Notes: generated from the sequence alone by a model not told the origin. A DNA stretch of 64,000 bases from Glebionis coronaria (GCA_025667525.1 CM046877.1:621006580-621070579), one strand, 5' to 3'; shown: positions 9,119 through 18,329, counted from the stretch's first letter. A program made the numbers and translations.

Positions 9119-10699
9119 ATGAAGTCTCAACTTATAACCTCTTATGTTCTCTTACTTCTAGCTCTTTGCTTTTCGGTTACATCAGGTTCCGAAGATATCA
9201 TAACATGTCTTCAGTCACACTCGAAAAACATTACCTCCATCTCACAACTCATTTTCACTCCCGATAATTCAACCTTCTTACCCATATGGCAAGCAGCAGT
9301 CAACAATGCTCGGTTCAATAAATCCGAAACTCCTAAACCATCAATCATCGTCACCCCCGTCGTGGAATCCCATGTTCGAACTGCTCTTTTATGTACCAAG
9401 AAACACGGGTATGAGATAAGGATCAGGTCTGGGGGCCATGACTTCGAGGGACTCTCGTACACCGCTGATGTTCCGTTTGTCATGATTGATTTTACTAACA
9501 TGAGGTCTATAGACGTGGATGTTGCGAAGAGGAGAGCGTGGGTCCAGTCTGGAGCTACGGTTGGGCAAGTATACTATGCTATATCTCAAAAGACCGATAC
9601 GTTGTATTTTCCAGCTAGTGTTGGGCTTACAGTAGGTCTAGGTGGATACTTGGGTGGTGGTGGATGGGGGATTCTAAGGAGGAAATACGGTCTTGGTGCT
9701 GATAATGTTGTTGATGTTCGGTTTATGGATGTTAATGGCCATATTCTTGATAAGAATACGATGGGCAAACAATTATTTTGGGCAATCCGTGGTGGTGGTG
9801 CCTCTAGTTTTGGAATTGTTCTTGCATGGAAGTTGAGGTTGGTTCCTGTTCCGGAAAGAGTGACTGTTTTTACTGTTCAAAAAACTTTGGAAGAAGGCGC
9901 TACAGAAGTTCTTCATAAATATCAATTTGTTATGCCAAATACAGATCGAAACTTGGACATACTTATTATAATGTTTCCCGGAAATGTTGGAAATACGACC
10001 CAGAAAACCATACGTATGGTGTTTCAAGGATTTTATCAAGGTACTATCAACACGTTGATTCCATTGCTAGAAGAAAACTTCCCAGAGCTCAATGTTACAC
10101 GTGAGATATGTGAAGAAGTCAAAATGGTCCAAGCAAGCCTTCTAGTAGCAGGCTTTTCAACGTCGACTCCTACCGAGACTCTTGTTAACCGATCAGCCAT
10201 CAATACGCGGAGCTTCAAAGGTAAATCAGACTATATTCGAGCACCAATCTCCATAGACGGTCTTAAAAAGATATGGGAAAAGATATTTGAAAACGACGGA
10301 TCGGATGTGTATGTCATATCCCCATTCGGGGGAAAGATGAGTGAGATCTCAGAGATAGCAATTCCATTTCCTCATAGAGCTGGAGTTTTGTACCAATTAC
10401 AAAAGAGAATTAGCTTTAGCGACCAACCTTCAGACACAACTCCAACATCGCTTGCACGAAGAGAATGGTTTGAAAGCTTTGACGCGTTTCTTGAGCCGTA
10501 CGTATCAAGTAACCCGAGGGAGGCGTATATTAACTACAATGATTTGGATTTAGGAGTTGGAAGCGATACTTATGAAGAAGCAAGTGTTTGGGGCGAAAGG
10601 TATTGGAAGCGTGACAATTTTAAGAAGTTGATACAAATCAAGGCTAGAGTTGATCCAGATAATTTCTTTAGGCACCCACAAAGTATCCCGGTTTTCTAA
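9119..10699 (+). CDS. BBE-like FAD oxidase, secreted, copy 1
   Basis: A single-exon gene for a 526-aa berberine-bridge-enzyme-like flavoprotein, the usual family length. The ATG at 9119 is chosen because a signal peptide follows at once (LLLLALCFSV, cleavage near residue 23). The FAD-binding domain has RSGGH with His107, the expected 8-alpha-histidyl FAD site, and GGGGWG followed by RRKYGLGADN. The second usual attachment site, Cys in GVCPTVG, is replaced: the region reads PASVGLTVG with Gly169, and the usual following GGH is GGY. The flavin should therefore be bound by one covalent bond only. Cys30 and Cys92 match the conserved disulfide; N-glycosylation sites occur at N37, N50 and N67. The C-terminal BBE motif is YINYNDLDLG (470-479). 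Family members oxidise oligosaccharides, monolignols or alkaloids in the apoplast or vacuole; the substrate here cannot be told. Confidence 0.95.
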   Translation: MKSQLITSYVLLLLALCFSVTSGSEDIITCLQSHSKNITSISQLIFTPDNSTFLPIWQAAVNNARFNKSETPKPSIIVTPVVESHVRTALLCTKKHGYEIRIRSGGHDFEGLSYTADVPFVMIDFTNMRSIDVDVAKRRAWVQSGATVGQVYYAISQKTDTLYFPASVGLTVGLGGYLGGGGWGILRRKYGLGADNVVDVRFMDVNGHILDKNTMGKQLFWAIRGGGASSFGIVLAWKLRLVPVPERVTVFTVQKTLEEGATEVLHKYQFVMPNTDRNLDILIIMFPGNVGNTTQKTIRMVFQGFYQGTINTLIPLLEENFPELNVTREICEEVKMVQASLLVAGFSTSTPTETLVNRSAINTRSFKGKSDYIRAPISIDGLKKIWEKIFENDGSDVYVISPFGGKMSEISEIAIPFPHRAGVLYQLQKRISFSDQPSDTTPTSLARREWFESFDAFLEPYVSSNPREAYINYNDLDLGVGSDTYEEASVWGERYWKRDNFKKLIQIKARVDPDNFFRHPQSIPVF

Positions 10700-10772
10700 A
10701 CACCCTCTCGGATGTATGAAGAACTTTCGCTAATTATATAATGTATTTATTTACTTCGTTTGTATGCCTTTC

Positions 10773-10778
10773 AATAAA
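10773..10778 (+). terminator. Polyadenylation signal of oxidase gene
   Basis: AATAAA lies 74 bp after the oxidase stop codon in an AT-rich 3' UTR, a canonical plant near-upstream element. A second AATAAA occurs ~55 bp further on. Both are kept in copies 2 and 3. Confidence 0.55.
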
Positions 10779-10935
10779 AAGTTCCTCTTGTTGCTTTTTG
10801 TATTAGGTTTTCTATTAGATTATTTTCCAATAAAATTGCAAAGCTATTTCTTTTTATATTAGTTACATTTTCCAAAACAAGGTTTTTCTGAATGGCAACA
10901 ACATATTTGTACAACAGGAACATAAAGTCGTAAAC

Positions 10936-11026
10936 CTGTATCAGCAAGATGATTCATTCTGCCATTAGCTTGAACAGATTTTAAGGTACCCGCCATTTGT
11001 TTTTGCATACATGTATTATCAACGCG
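10936..11026 (-). pseudogene. Unrecognised minus-strand exon-like fragment
   Basis: On the minus strand, TTTTGCAG precedes 30 open codons reading VDNTCMQKQMAGTLKSVQAN and then GRMNHLADTG, followed by a GT donor (ACAG/GTTTACG). The composition is protein-like and the splice signals flank it well. I cannot identify the protein. It is probably a captured or decayed gene fragment, perhaps related to the fragment at 11445-11629. Confidence 0.35.
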
Positions 11027-11444
11027 CTGCAAAATTCAGTAGAATAAGAAAAGTTAACAGCACACAAATAAGCTTTTGAACTCCGTATTGCTATTTTTTT
11101 TTCTTTCTGTATTACGATTACAAGTGATTAAACATACCGGTACACATATCATCTTGCATAACATTCTGAGCATACATGTACGCATATCATCTTGCATAAT
11201 AATGTTTCTACTATCGTGTTGAATACTCAGTAGTTGTATATGCGTCTTACAACCTATTTGCAGAAAGCGCGTGCCATTTCTTTCAGTACCCTGGAGCAGC
11301 TGTGTAGAAGGACCAGAACGACTGGGAAAAGTTTACGTCGTTATGTGAACACCGACTGCCACATGGCACATACATAAGGAAATAAGAATTAATGTAGTGG
11401 AAGTGATATATGAAAACAACATAACCAAAGAGTAATGTGCTTAC

Positions 11445-11629
11445 ATATAGGCCGACTTTGTTTGGCAACATTAATAGCGAAAGTGATATCAGATGGTACA
11501 GAAGAAGATGTTGAAATACCTAACATATTAACGTCTTGGTGATCCGTACTCTGTTTCTTGGAACGTCTGTCCGTTACAAATGTAGTATCATGTTCGTGAA
11601 CTAACTTTCTTTCGCTGATATTCAGGCTT
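11445..11629 (-). pseudogene. Unrecognised minus-strand exon-like fragment
   Basis: A minus-strand open segment lies between an acceptor (AATATAG) and a good donor (TAT/GTAAGC). It reads LNISERKLVHEHDTTFVTDR, continues with RSKKQSTDHQD, and includes SSSVPSDITFAINVAKQ. The polar, serine-rich protein-like text suggests a former exon. No family recognised and no start found. It is identical in all three units. Confidence 0.35.
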
Positions 11630-11639
11630 CTATATTAGT

Positions 11640-12294
11640 TTCTGCCATAGGTTTTTAGTTGGTACACACATTGTAATTAATCTCTCGCGGACTCAACCAA
11701 TAGAACTAATAGGTAACCCCCAAGTTCATACTCATTAGGGAAATGATAGGCTTTGCCTAGCTCGAAACGGTTTAATTGCATTGTTTCCAGACAAACATCC
11801 CATAAATGTCCAGCTGAGTGTAGCCTGCACAGAAATGATATCACTTTTACTAGACATAAATCAATGTATCGGATGGGATTACAAATATATCTTACTAAAC
11901 TAATTCATCTAACTTTTTGTTTAAGGATAGTTCTACATAGATTACAGGTACTTCAAACCAATTTAGACAACTTTTTACCCATTTGAACTTGTTGAACCAT
12001 TTAGCGCATAGGATGAAATTTATCATGTAAGCTTACTTATCACATGTCATGTAATTGCAGCCGAATATAGTTGAATTCAAATATCAGATGTTGCTTAAAA
12101 GTATAATTTGATTCATATAAATGGAAAAGTACGACATAAGTCATATTAATAAGAATGAAACTTACGTGTCACTAAGCAACGTTCTCTTTCACCCAACGAT
12201 GCTCATAACATGTAAATCACTAAGAAACATTTTCGCAGCATGTTCATAAGCTATTAACTTAATGGCTTATCCGATTTAAGGATAAGCATATAAG
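11640..12294. other. Intergenic stretch without a recognised feature
   Basis: AT-rich sequence. The longest open stretch (77 codons, 11753-11986) has no recognisable motif. I see no RNA gene or repeat here. Confidence 0.5.
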
Positions 12295-12565
12295 AACTTC
12301 CGGGCTTCAAGTAACCGACATGATTTTGTTAGGGACGTTCTTTACGACATATGTAGGCGTGCCGGGATCTCCGCCAAGAAAGAGGCAACTGTGAATTTCT
12401 TGACCGACCCGTCAGATGGAAGATCCACTTTGAGACCCGCTGATGTTTTGGTTTTTGGATGGGTTGGAGGTAAACATGCGTGCGTTGATTTGACAGGGGT
12501 TTCTCCTCTCGTGGGGCTAGGCAGTCGAGATTTTACAGCGGCTGCTATAAAAGCCGCCTCGTGCA
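12295..12565 (+). pseudogene. Tail of a retroelement reverse-transcriptase ORF, truncated
   Basis: The open frame reads NRHDFVRDVLYDICRRAGIS, later LRPADVLVFGWVGGKHACVD and LTGVSPLVGLGSRDF. This is the conserved C-terminal section of ORFs annotated as reverse-transcriptase-like proteins in plant genomes. The start is missing. The frame stops resembling the family after AIKAASC, exactly where palindrome-rich element sequence begins at 12566. It is therefore a remnant cut by a later insertion, not a gene. Confidence 0.55.
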
Positions 12566-12589
12566 CACTTCTACACAAACAGCCTTTAC

Positions 12590-13375
12590 CCACGAAATTT
12601 TTCCCACGGAACAAAAACCGTGGGAAATTTGACACGGTATTCCCACGGATTTCCCACAGAAATGACAAAAATATATTCCGTGGGAAATCCGTGGGAAATT
12701 ACCCACGGATTTCCCACAGAAGCATTGACCAAGGTTTCCGTGGGAAAGTCGTGACAAATTACCCACGGACTTCCCACGGAATGCGAATTACCCACGGATT
12801 TCCCACGGAGTACAAAACTACTTTAGTTATTTTACACATCCGTGGGAAACCTGTGGCAAATTACCCACGGATTTCCCACGGTATACACAATATTATTATT
12901 ATTTATCTATCCGTGGGAAATCCGTGGGTAAATTACCCACGGATTTCCCACGGACAACGTATTACTTTATTATTTATTTATCCGTGGGAAATCCGTGGGT
13001 AGATTACCCACGGATTTCCCACGGGTAACATATTATTTTATTATCTATTCATCCATGGGAAATACGTGGGTAATATACCCACGGATTTCCCACGGAACTC
13101 ATAATATTTTATTAATTATACATCCGTGGGAAACCCGTGGGTAATATACCCACGGATTTCCCACGGAACTCATAATATTTTATTAATTATACATCCGTGG
13201 GAAATCTGTGGGTAATTTACCCACGGATTTCTCACGGAAAACACATTATTTTGTTATTTACATATCCGTGGGAAATGTGTGGGTAAATTACCCACGGATT
13301 TCCCACGGATTACAGATTTCCCACGGATTTCCCACACATTACCCACATATTACCCACATATCTCCCACAGACTAC
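12590..13375. repeat. Array of ~45-bp palindromes, ~71-bp spacing
   Basis: Each unit is an almost perfect palindrome: an arm TCCGTGGGAAATCCGTGGGT, a short AT centre and the inverse arm (best example 12910-12954). Units recur about every 71 bp, separated by AT-rich linkers of ~25 bp containing TATTATTTTATTA-like text. Changes in one arm are often but not always matched in the other. Each unit could form a long hairpin. The CCGTGGG motifs return at 14697-14965. Confidence 0.9.
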
Positions 13376-13410
13376 CAATATTTTGTGATTTATACATCCG
13401 TGAGAAACAT

Positions 13411-13590
13411 ACGAGTTATATTAAAAATATGATAAAACATACGAGTTATATTACAAAGTCGAAAAAACATACGAATTATATTAAAAAGATGATAAAACAT
13501 ACGAATTATATTAAAAAGATGATAACACATACGAATTATATTAAAAAGATGATAAACCATATGAATTACATTACAAAGCGATAAAACGGT
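13411..13590. repeat. 30-bp tandem repeat, six units
   Basis: Units begin ACGAATTATATTAAAAAGAT and recur every 30 bp at 13411, 13441, 13471, 13501, 13531 and 13561. Because 30 is a multiple of three, an open frame passes through the array, but it is repeat-derived and not a gene. Confidence 0.9.
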
Positions 13591-14610
13591 ACCCTATCGA
13601 CTACTCCTTTGAACATGCCGTATACAACGGTACCCTATCGACTACTCCTATGGACATCTCGTATACAACTATGCCTTATTGACTACTCCTTTGAACATCT
13701 CGTATACAAGGATACCCTATCAACTACTGCTTTGAACATCCCGTGTACAATGATACCCTATCGACTACTCATTTGAACATCTCGTATAAAACGGTACCCT
13801 TTTAGTACTCCTTTGAACATCTTCTATACAATGATACCATATCGACTACTCTTTTTAACATTTCGTATACAATACCCTTTGAGCATATCGTATCCACTAC
13901 TCCTTTGAACATATCGTATACAACGATACCTTATCGACTACTCCTTTGAACATCTCGTATACAATGATACCCTATCGACTACTCCGTTGAACATATCATG
14001 TACAACGATACCCTATCGACTACTCCTTTGAACGTATCGTATACAATGACACCCTATCGACTACGCCGTTGAACATCTCGTATACAATGATACCCTATCA
14101 ACTACTCTGTTGAACATCAAGTATACAATGATACCATTTTGGCATATCGTATCGACTACTCCTTTGAACATCTCGTATACAATGATACCCTATTAAACAT
14201 ATCCTATATAACGATACCCTTTAAACATCTCGTATACAACGATACCTATTAAACATATCCTATATAACGATACCCTTTAAACATCTCGTATCGACTACTC
14301 CTTTGAACATCTCGTATACAACGGATACCCTTTGAGCATATCGTATACAATGATACCCTTTCGATTACTCCTTTGAACATCTCGTACCGACTACTCATCT
14401 GAACATCTCGTATACAACGATACCCTATCGATTACTCCTTTGAACATCTCGTATATAACGGACATTCCTTTGAACATCTCGTATACAACGGTACCCTATC
14501 GACTACTCATTTGAACATCTCGTGTACAAGGATACCCTATCGACTACTCTTTTGAACATCTTGTATATAACGACGATACCCTATCGACTACTCCATTAAC
14601 ATTTAATATG
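13590..14610. repeat. 41-bp minisatellite, ~25 units
   Basis: The consensus unit contains GATACCCTATCGACTACTCC followed by TTTGAACATCTCGTATACAA. Unit starts at 13669, 13710 and 13751 give an exact 41-bp period. Some units are partly deleted, for example around 13860-13900 and 14190-14290. The array is inside the CACTA-like element. Confidence 0.92.
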
Positions 14611-14696
14611 TCTATTGATGTATTTTATGTCGACATGTGGATGTGTAATGTGTAAATGTTTAACTATACCAATAAAAGTAAAAAAAACGATCATGT

Positions 14697-14965
14697 CCGT
14701 GGGAAAGTCGTGGGTAATTTCCCACAGATTTCCCACGGGCATGATATATCCGTGGGAAATCTGTGGGTAATTACCCACGACTTTCCCACAAAAAAATATC
14801 TGTGGGAAATCCGTGAGTAATTTACCATAAATTTCTCACAAAAATAATAAGTCCGTGGGAAAATCGTGGGTACTCACCTAACTCTATCATAATTATAAAA
14901 AATAACCGTGGGAAATTCGTGGGTAATTTCCCACAGATTTCACACAGATATGATAAATCCGTGGG
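14697..14965. repeat. Second cluster of CCGTGGG palindromic motifs
   Basis: Several copies of CCGTGGGAAA and CCCACGGATTTCCCAC-like text in both orientations, more diverged than the array at 12590-13375. Two such clusters flanking an internal region is what subterminal repeats of CACTA-type elements look like. Confidence 0.75.
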
Positions 14966-15239
14966 AAAATTGTGGGTACTCACCTAACTTTATATGTCAC
15001 CATGTCCATACAGAATCTTAAAGTCTTATCTGTTTCCTTAAACTTGACAAAATATTAACAAAAAAATGGCCAATTCTTATCTCGTTACTCAAACTCACAC
15101 AAACAAAACTCTTACAGCAAATACAAAACGCCTAATTTCTTAAATTCAAATCAAACCATTGCTTAAATTCCAGCAAATCGAAGCATCTTCTCATCATCCA
15201 CCTTCTTACTCATCCTTTCTAAAATTTAATTTAATTAAA

Positions 15240-15530
15240 CTATATGTTCATGCCTGGGAATGCCTCTAAATTTAATTTATTTAATATAATTATGTTAATT
15301 ATATGTTAATTCAATTTAATTGTGCCTGTTAATGTATATTTATGATGAAACCTAATGTTCATGCCTGCTAATGTCTCTTAGTATAATTTATTTAACATAA
15401 TTACGTTAATTATATGTTAGTTATCTGTTAATTATATGTTAATTATATGTTAATTATATGTTTATTAACATAATTATGTTAATTATATGTTAATTATATG
15501 TAATCTAATATAAATATATGTTAAGTATAT
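15240..15530. repeat. AT-rich TTAATTATATG repeats
   Basis: The motif TTAATTATATG recurs about ten times at short, irregular spacing, with TTAACATAATTA-like inverse motifs between. It is low-complexity sequence after the leader-like part of the CACTA-like element and may be an intron remnant. Confidence 0.7.
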
Positions 15531-15930
15531 GTAAAAATTCAGAACGTAAATGTTTCTAGAAAAATTAGTAACCACTATATCCGAAATACAAAGGGCAAAC
15601 AGTGCACTTTGGTTCTCAAATGCAGTATCATCCTGCACAAATTATAAAGGGCAAACCACTCTATATAAGCTTATAAGCTAGTTCAGATACTACAAAATGT
15701 TTTTTTTAAAATAAGCTAGTAATCTAATAAATCCATATAGTAAGCTAACACAAACACCCCCGTTAGTCCAACATGTGGAATCCTTAATTACTAGTATACA
15801 GGCCATGAGCCACTTACACATTTCAAGGTGGCCAGGAGAGGGTAGGAGACGGGAGAAGTTAGAGTAGCAAAAGTTATAATGAGCTTTCAAAATTATAGTT
15901 AGAGTAGCAAAAGTTAAGTCACCAACTTAC

Positions 15931-16697
15931 CGAATCCTCGCGACCTTCCTTCAGGGACTCACATAGTTCCAGAAACTCAAGTTTCTTCGACACATTTCTT
16001 AGCTGTTAAAAAAAAGGCGTGTATAAGCAGGACAAATATCTACCATGATGATTCAACAATATGATTTTATTGTATGGACATGAAATCATACATAATTTAA
16101 TTCAATGTTTAAGTAAAAGCTTACTGTACCTGATTTCCAGCACAGCTAGGAAGACTCTAAAAGTATACCTGAAATGTTAATAAGTAGATTAATTTAGGTT
16201 TGTCGTTAGAGCTTTACTTTATTTACTTGGAGTAAGAAGCAGAAAGCATAGATTCTTCATTGCAACGTGACTGCTTTGACAATAGATGAATCAGAACCAA
16301 CGTCTTAGAATAAATATGTCGCTAATGAGTATCTTGTCCAGAGGCATTTCTTACCGAGGTTCCTATCTTGTCCTTTGAGACCAGATCATCATCCACTAGA
16401 CTTTGGACAACGTCTTTGACAGATTGGCTAATGACGCCTTTCCTCGATCCCAACTTTTCAAGTTCCTTCAGCTGACATTTTTCACAGAAAGCATATGTAA
16501 ACATAAGTTCAAACATAACATAATGTCACCAAAGTATGTACATGCATACAAACTTTACAAAGTATATCAGTGATATCCAAACCTATAAAAGAACAATCTA
16601 ACTTTAAATGACTCACCAGGTAAAAGTCTTGAGAGTGATAAAAGATCTGAAGCATCTTCTCCCGCTTCTCTTCCAATGACAAACCTCTTTTCTTGGA
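15931..16697 (-). pseudogene. MND1: MND1 pseudogene, copy 1
   Basis: Four minus-strand exons with splice sites match meiotic nuclear division protein 1, the HOP2 partner in RAD51/DMC1 recombination. In gene order: 16617-16697 (SKKRGLSLEEKREKMLQIFY, then HSQDFYL), 16355-16471 (LKELEKLGSRKGVISQSVKD, then VVQSLVDDDLVSKDK), 16130-16168 (VYF, stop, SLPSCAGNQ) and 15931-16002 (LRNVSKKLEFLELCESLKEG, then REDS). All introns are phase 0. Three lesions show decay. The conserved Trp after VYF is a TAG stop at 16157-16159. About 12 residues are missing in the coiled-coil start (KLE joined to FLEL). All later exons, roughly the C-terminal half, are absent. The start is also unclear: ATG at 16701-16703 is followed directly by TAG. 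Confidence 0.88.
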
Positions 16698-16977
16698 CTA
16701 CATCAACATAAAATAAATTAAGTTACGAATTATTACACTCAATACAATCCTCAAGCTCATTATAACCCAACAGAAAGTCAGGATGTGCTCACTGTGCTCA
16801 TATATCATCCAAATTCAAAACACAAAAAACAATGACTACTTAATTTCACCTCGACTTTGCAAACTGCAATGCCTTCTCGTCATCCTGCATGTGATAAACA
16901 GATACAGAAGAGAGTCAAAAGACTGACATATATTTATAGAGAACTTAGAAACTAAATATCATAAGTGAGCTCACAGC

Positions 16978-17105
16978 CAACGGCTGTTTAACAGGTTACC
17001 CAACCTGTTAAACAGTTAACTGGTTTGGTTAACTGGTTTGGTTAACGGGTCAAAAGAGAAGCACTCGGACTCAAGCCTGTTTAACAGGTTACCCAACCTG
17101 CTTGA
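16978..17105. repeat. Hairpin motif GTTTAACAGGTTACCCAACC, duplicated
   Basis: CTGTTTAACAGGTTACCCAA continues into its own inverse (CCTGTTAAACAG), a stem of ~13 bp with a tiny loop. The left half recurs ~90 bp later (TGTTTAACAGGTTACCCAAC, then CTGCTT). Repeats of TTAACTGGTTTGG lie between. This may be the trace of a small inverted-repeat element. Confidence 0.55.
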
Positions 17106-17372
17106 CCCACTGCTATTTGTGTGGGTGACAATTCCTACATCTATCATCGGCGTTAGATTTTTTTATAATATCTTGTGAACTTGAAGTAGTACACACATTA
17201 ATTAAGTAATATAATCTCCAGAGTAAAATGCAGATGTAATACCTGTGGTTTGCTCAAATTGCATGTTTAGTTACTGGTCTTGTGAAAGTGCATGTGACAT
17301 CACTGGTCTTTAGGTTAATGATCATTTAGGTACTTTGAGTTCACGACTGTTAAAATTTGACCACTAACGATA
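17106..17372. other. Non-coding stretch, no recognised feature
   Basis: AT-rich and non-coding. The part around GTGGTTTGCTCAAATTGCAT (17244-17263) resembles dispersed repeat sequence seen in plant intergenic DNA, but I cannot assign it to an element. Confidence 0.4.
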
Positions 17373-17715
17373 CGTTTGATGTTCAATGGATGATCCGGTT
17401 TGTTATGGTTATACGTTGGATGTTCAATCGACGACTCGACATGTGTTAGTTACACGTTAGATGTTCAATAAATGAGTCGGCATGTCTTAGTTACACGTTA
17501 TATGTTAAATGGATGAGTCGGTATGCATTTGTTAAACGTTAGATGTTCAATGGATGAGTTAGTATGTGTTGGTTACACGTTAGATGTTCAATAAATGAGT
17601 CGGCATGTCTTGGTTACATGTTAGATGTTCAATGGATGACTAGACATGTCTTGGTTACATGTTAGATGTTCAATGGATGAGTCGGTATGCATTTGTTAAA
17701 CGTTAGATGTTAAAT
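17373..17715. repeat. 41-bp minisatellite, ~8-9 units
   Basis: Units contain CGTTAGATGTTCAATGGATG then AGTCGGTATGCATTTGTTA-like text. CGTT marks occur at 17414, 17455, 17496, 17537 and 17578, an exact 41-bp period. The period equals that of the array at 13590-14610, but the sequences are unrelated. Confidence 0.9.
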
Positions 17716-17784
17716 GGTTACCGAATTAGAATAAATCGAGAAACTAAACGGAATAAATCGGAATGAATTTAGAAATTAAAATGA

Positions 17785-17915
17785 CCGGGATGATATAGTT
17801 ATTTTATAAATAATAATAATTAGTTTATAAATTGTAATAATAATAATAATTATTTTATAAATAATAATAATAATTGTTATTATTTTATTACTAATTATAA
17901 TAATACATAAGTAAC
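17785..17915. repeat. AT-rich TAA-type microsatellite
   Basis: Runs of AATAATAATAATT interrupted by TTTATAAAT, directly before the first palindrome of the second CACTA element. Confidence 0.75.
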
Positions 17916-17943
17916 AAGAAATTTTATTTTCACAAAAATTATC

Positions 17944-18229
17944 CCTTGCGACATGTCGCCAGGGAAGGTTTGGGAGATACGACAAAACAATTTAGGTACG
18001 TGTATATGCGTTGAATAGTCAAAGGTATCCCTGGCGACATGTCGCCAGGGAAGGTTTGGGAGATACGACAAAAGTTATAGGTACGTGTATATGCGTTGAA
18101 AAGTCAAAGGTATCCCTGGCGACATGTCGCCAGGGAAACTTTGTCACACCCCTCCAAAATGTTTCAATCACGCGCGCTTTTGGCTAAACGACAAAAGTCA
18201 AAAGTATCCCTGGCGACAGGTCGCCAGGG
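17944..18229. repeat. Left subterminal palindromes of CACTA element
   Basis: Perfect 24-bp palindromes at 18028-18051 and 18113-18136 (arm TCCCTGGCGACA and its inverse), with a degenerate copy at ~17942-17966 and one centre-mutated copy at 18206-18229. They are separated by a shared ~60-bp linker (GGTTTGGGAGATACGAC). Confidence 0.9.
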
Positions 18230-18329
18230 ATTGTCGCCGGGGGAAAAAAAGCCCTTTATTGACCAGATATCCTTATCTTTTCTCACAACACTTATCAAAA
18301 AAAAACCTTCATCTCCTTCGCTGTTGCTG

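Larger units (their letters stand above)
12566..15540 (+). mobile_element. CACTA-like element with palindromic subterminal repeats, 3'-truncated
   Basis: The element begins with CACTTCTACAC at the break in the retroelement ORF. The first ~800 bp are palindromic repeats built from CCGTGGGAAA and its inverse. Two minisatellites and a second cluster of the same motifs (14697-14965) follow. Next comes leader-like sequence rich in CA and then an AT-rich stretch (15200-15540), a layout like the left half of the second CACTA element in this unit. No transposase ORF and no right terminus are visible. The start CACTT is not the canonical CACTA, so the class is inferred from layout. Confidence 0.5.

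Noticed and set aside
9211..10218. Several minus-strand frames opposite the oxidase gene
   Set aside because: They are shadows of a highly conserved plus-strand coding sequence with clear family motifs.
12391..13002. Open frame of ~200 codons starting in the retroelement tail
   Set aside because: Only the first ~58 codons resemble a protein family; the rest is translation of the CCGTGGG palindromes. It is not a gene.
12590..13375. Regularly spaced palindromic repeats that look CRISPR-like
   Set aside because: The linkers are similar AT-rich text, not unique spacers, the repeats are full palindromes of ~45 bp, and the context is a plant transposon with introns nearby.
17106..17372. Search for the left CACTA terminus before the first palindrome
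   Set aside because: No CACTACAATATTC-like sequence was found; CACTGGTC at ~17296 does not match the right terminus, so no left end is called.
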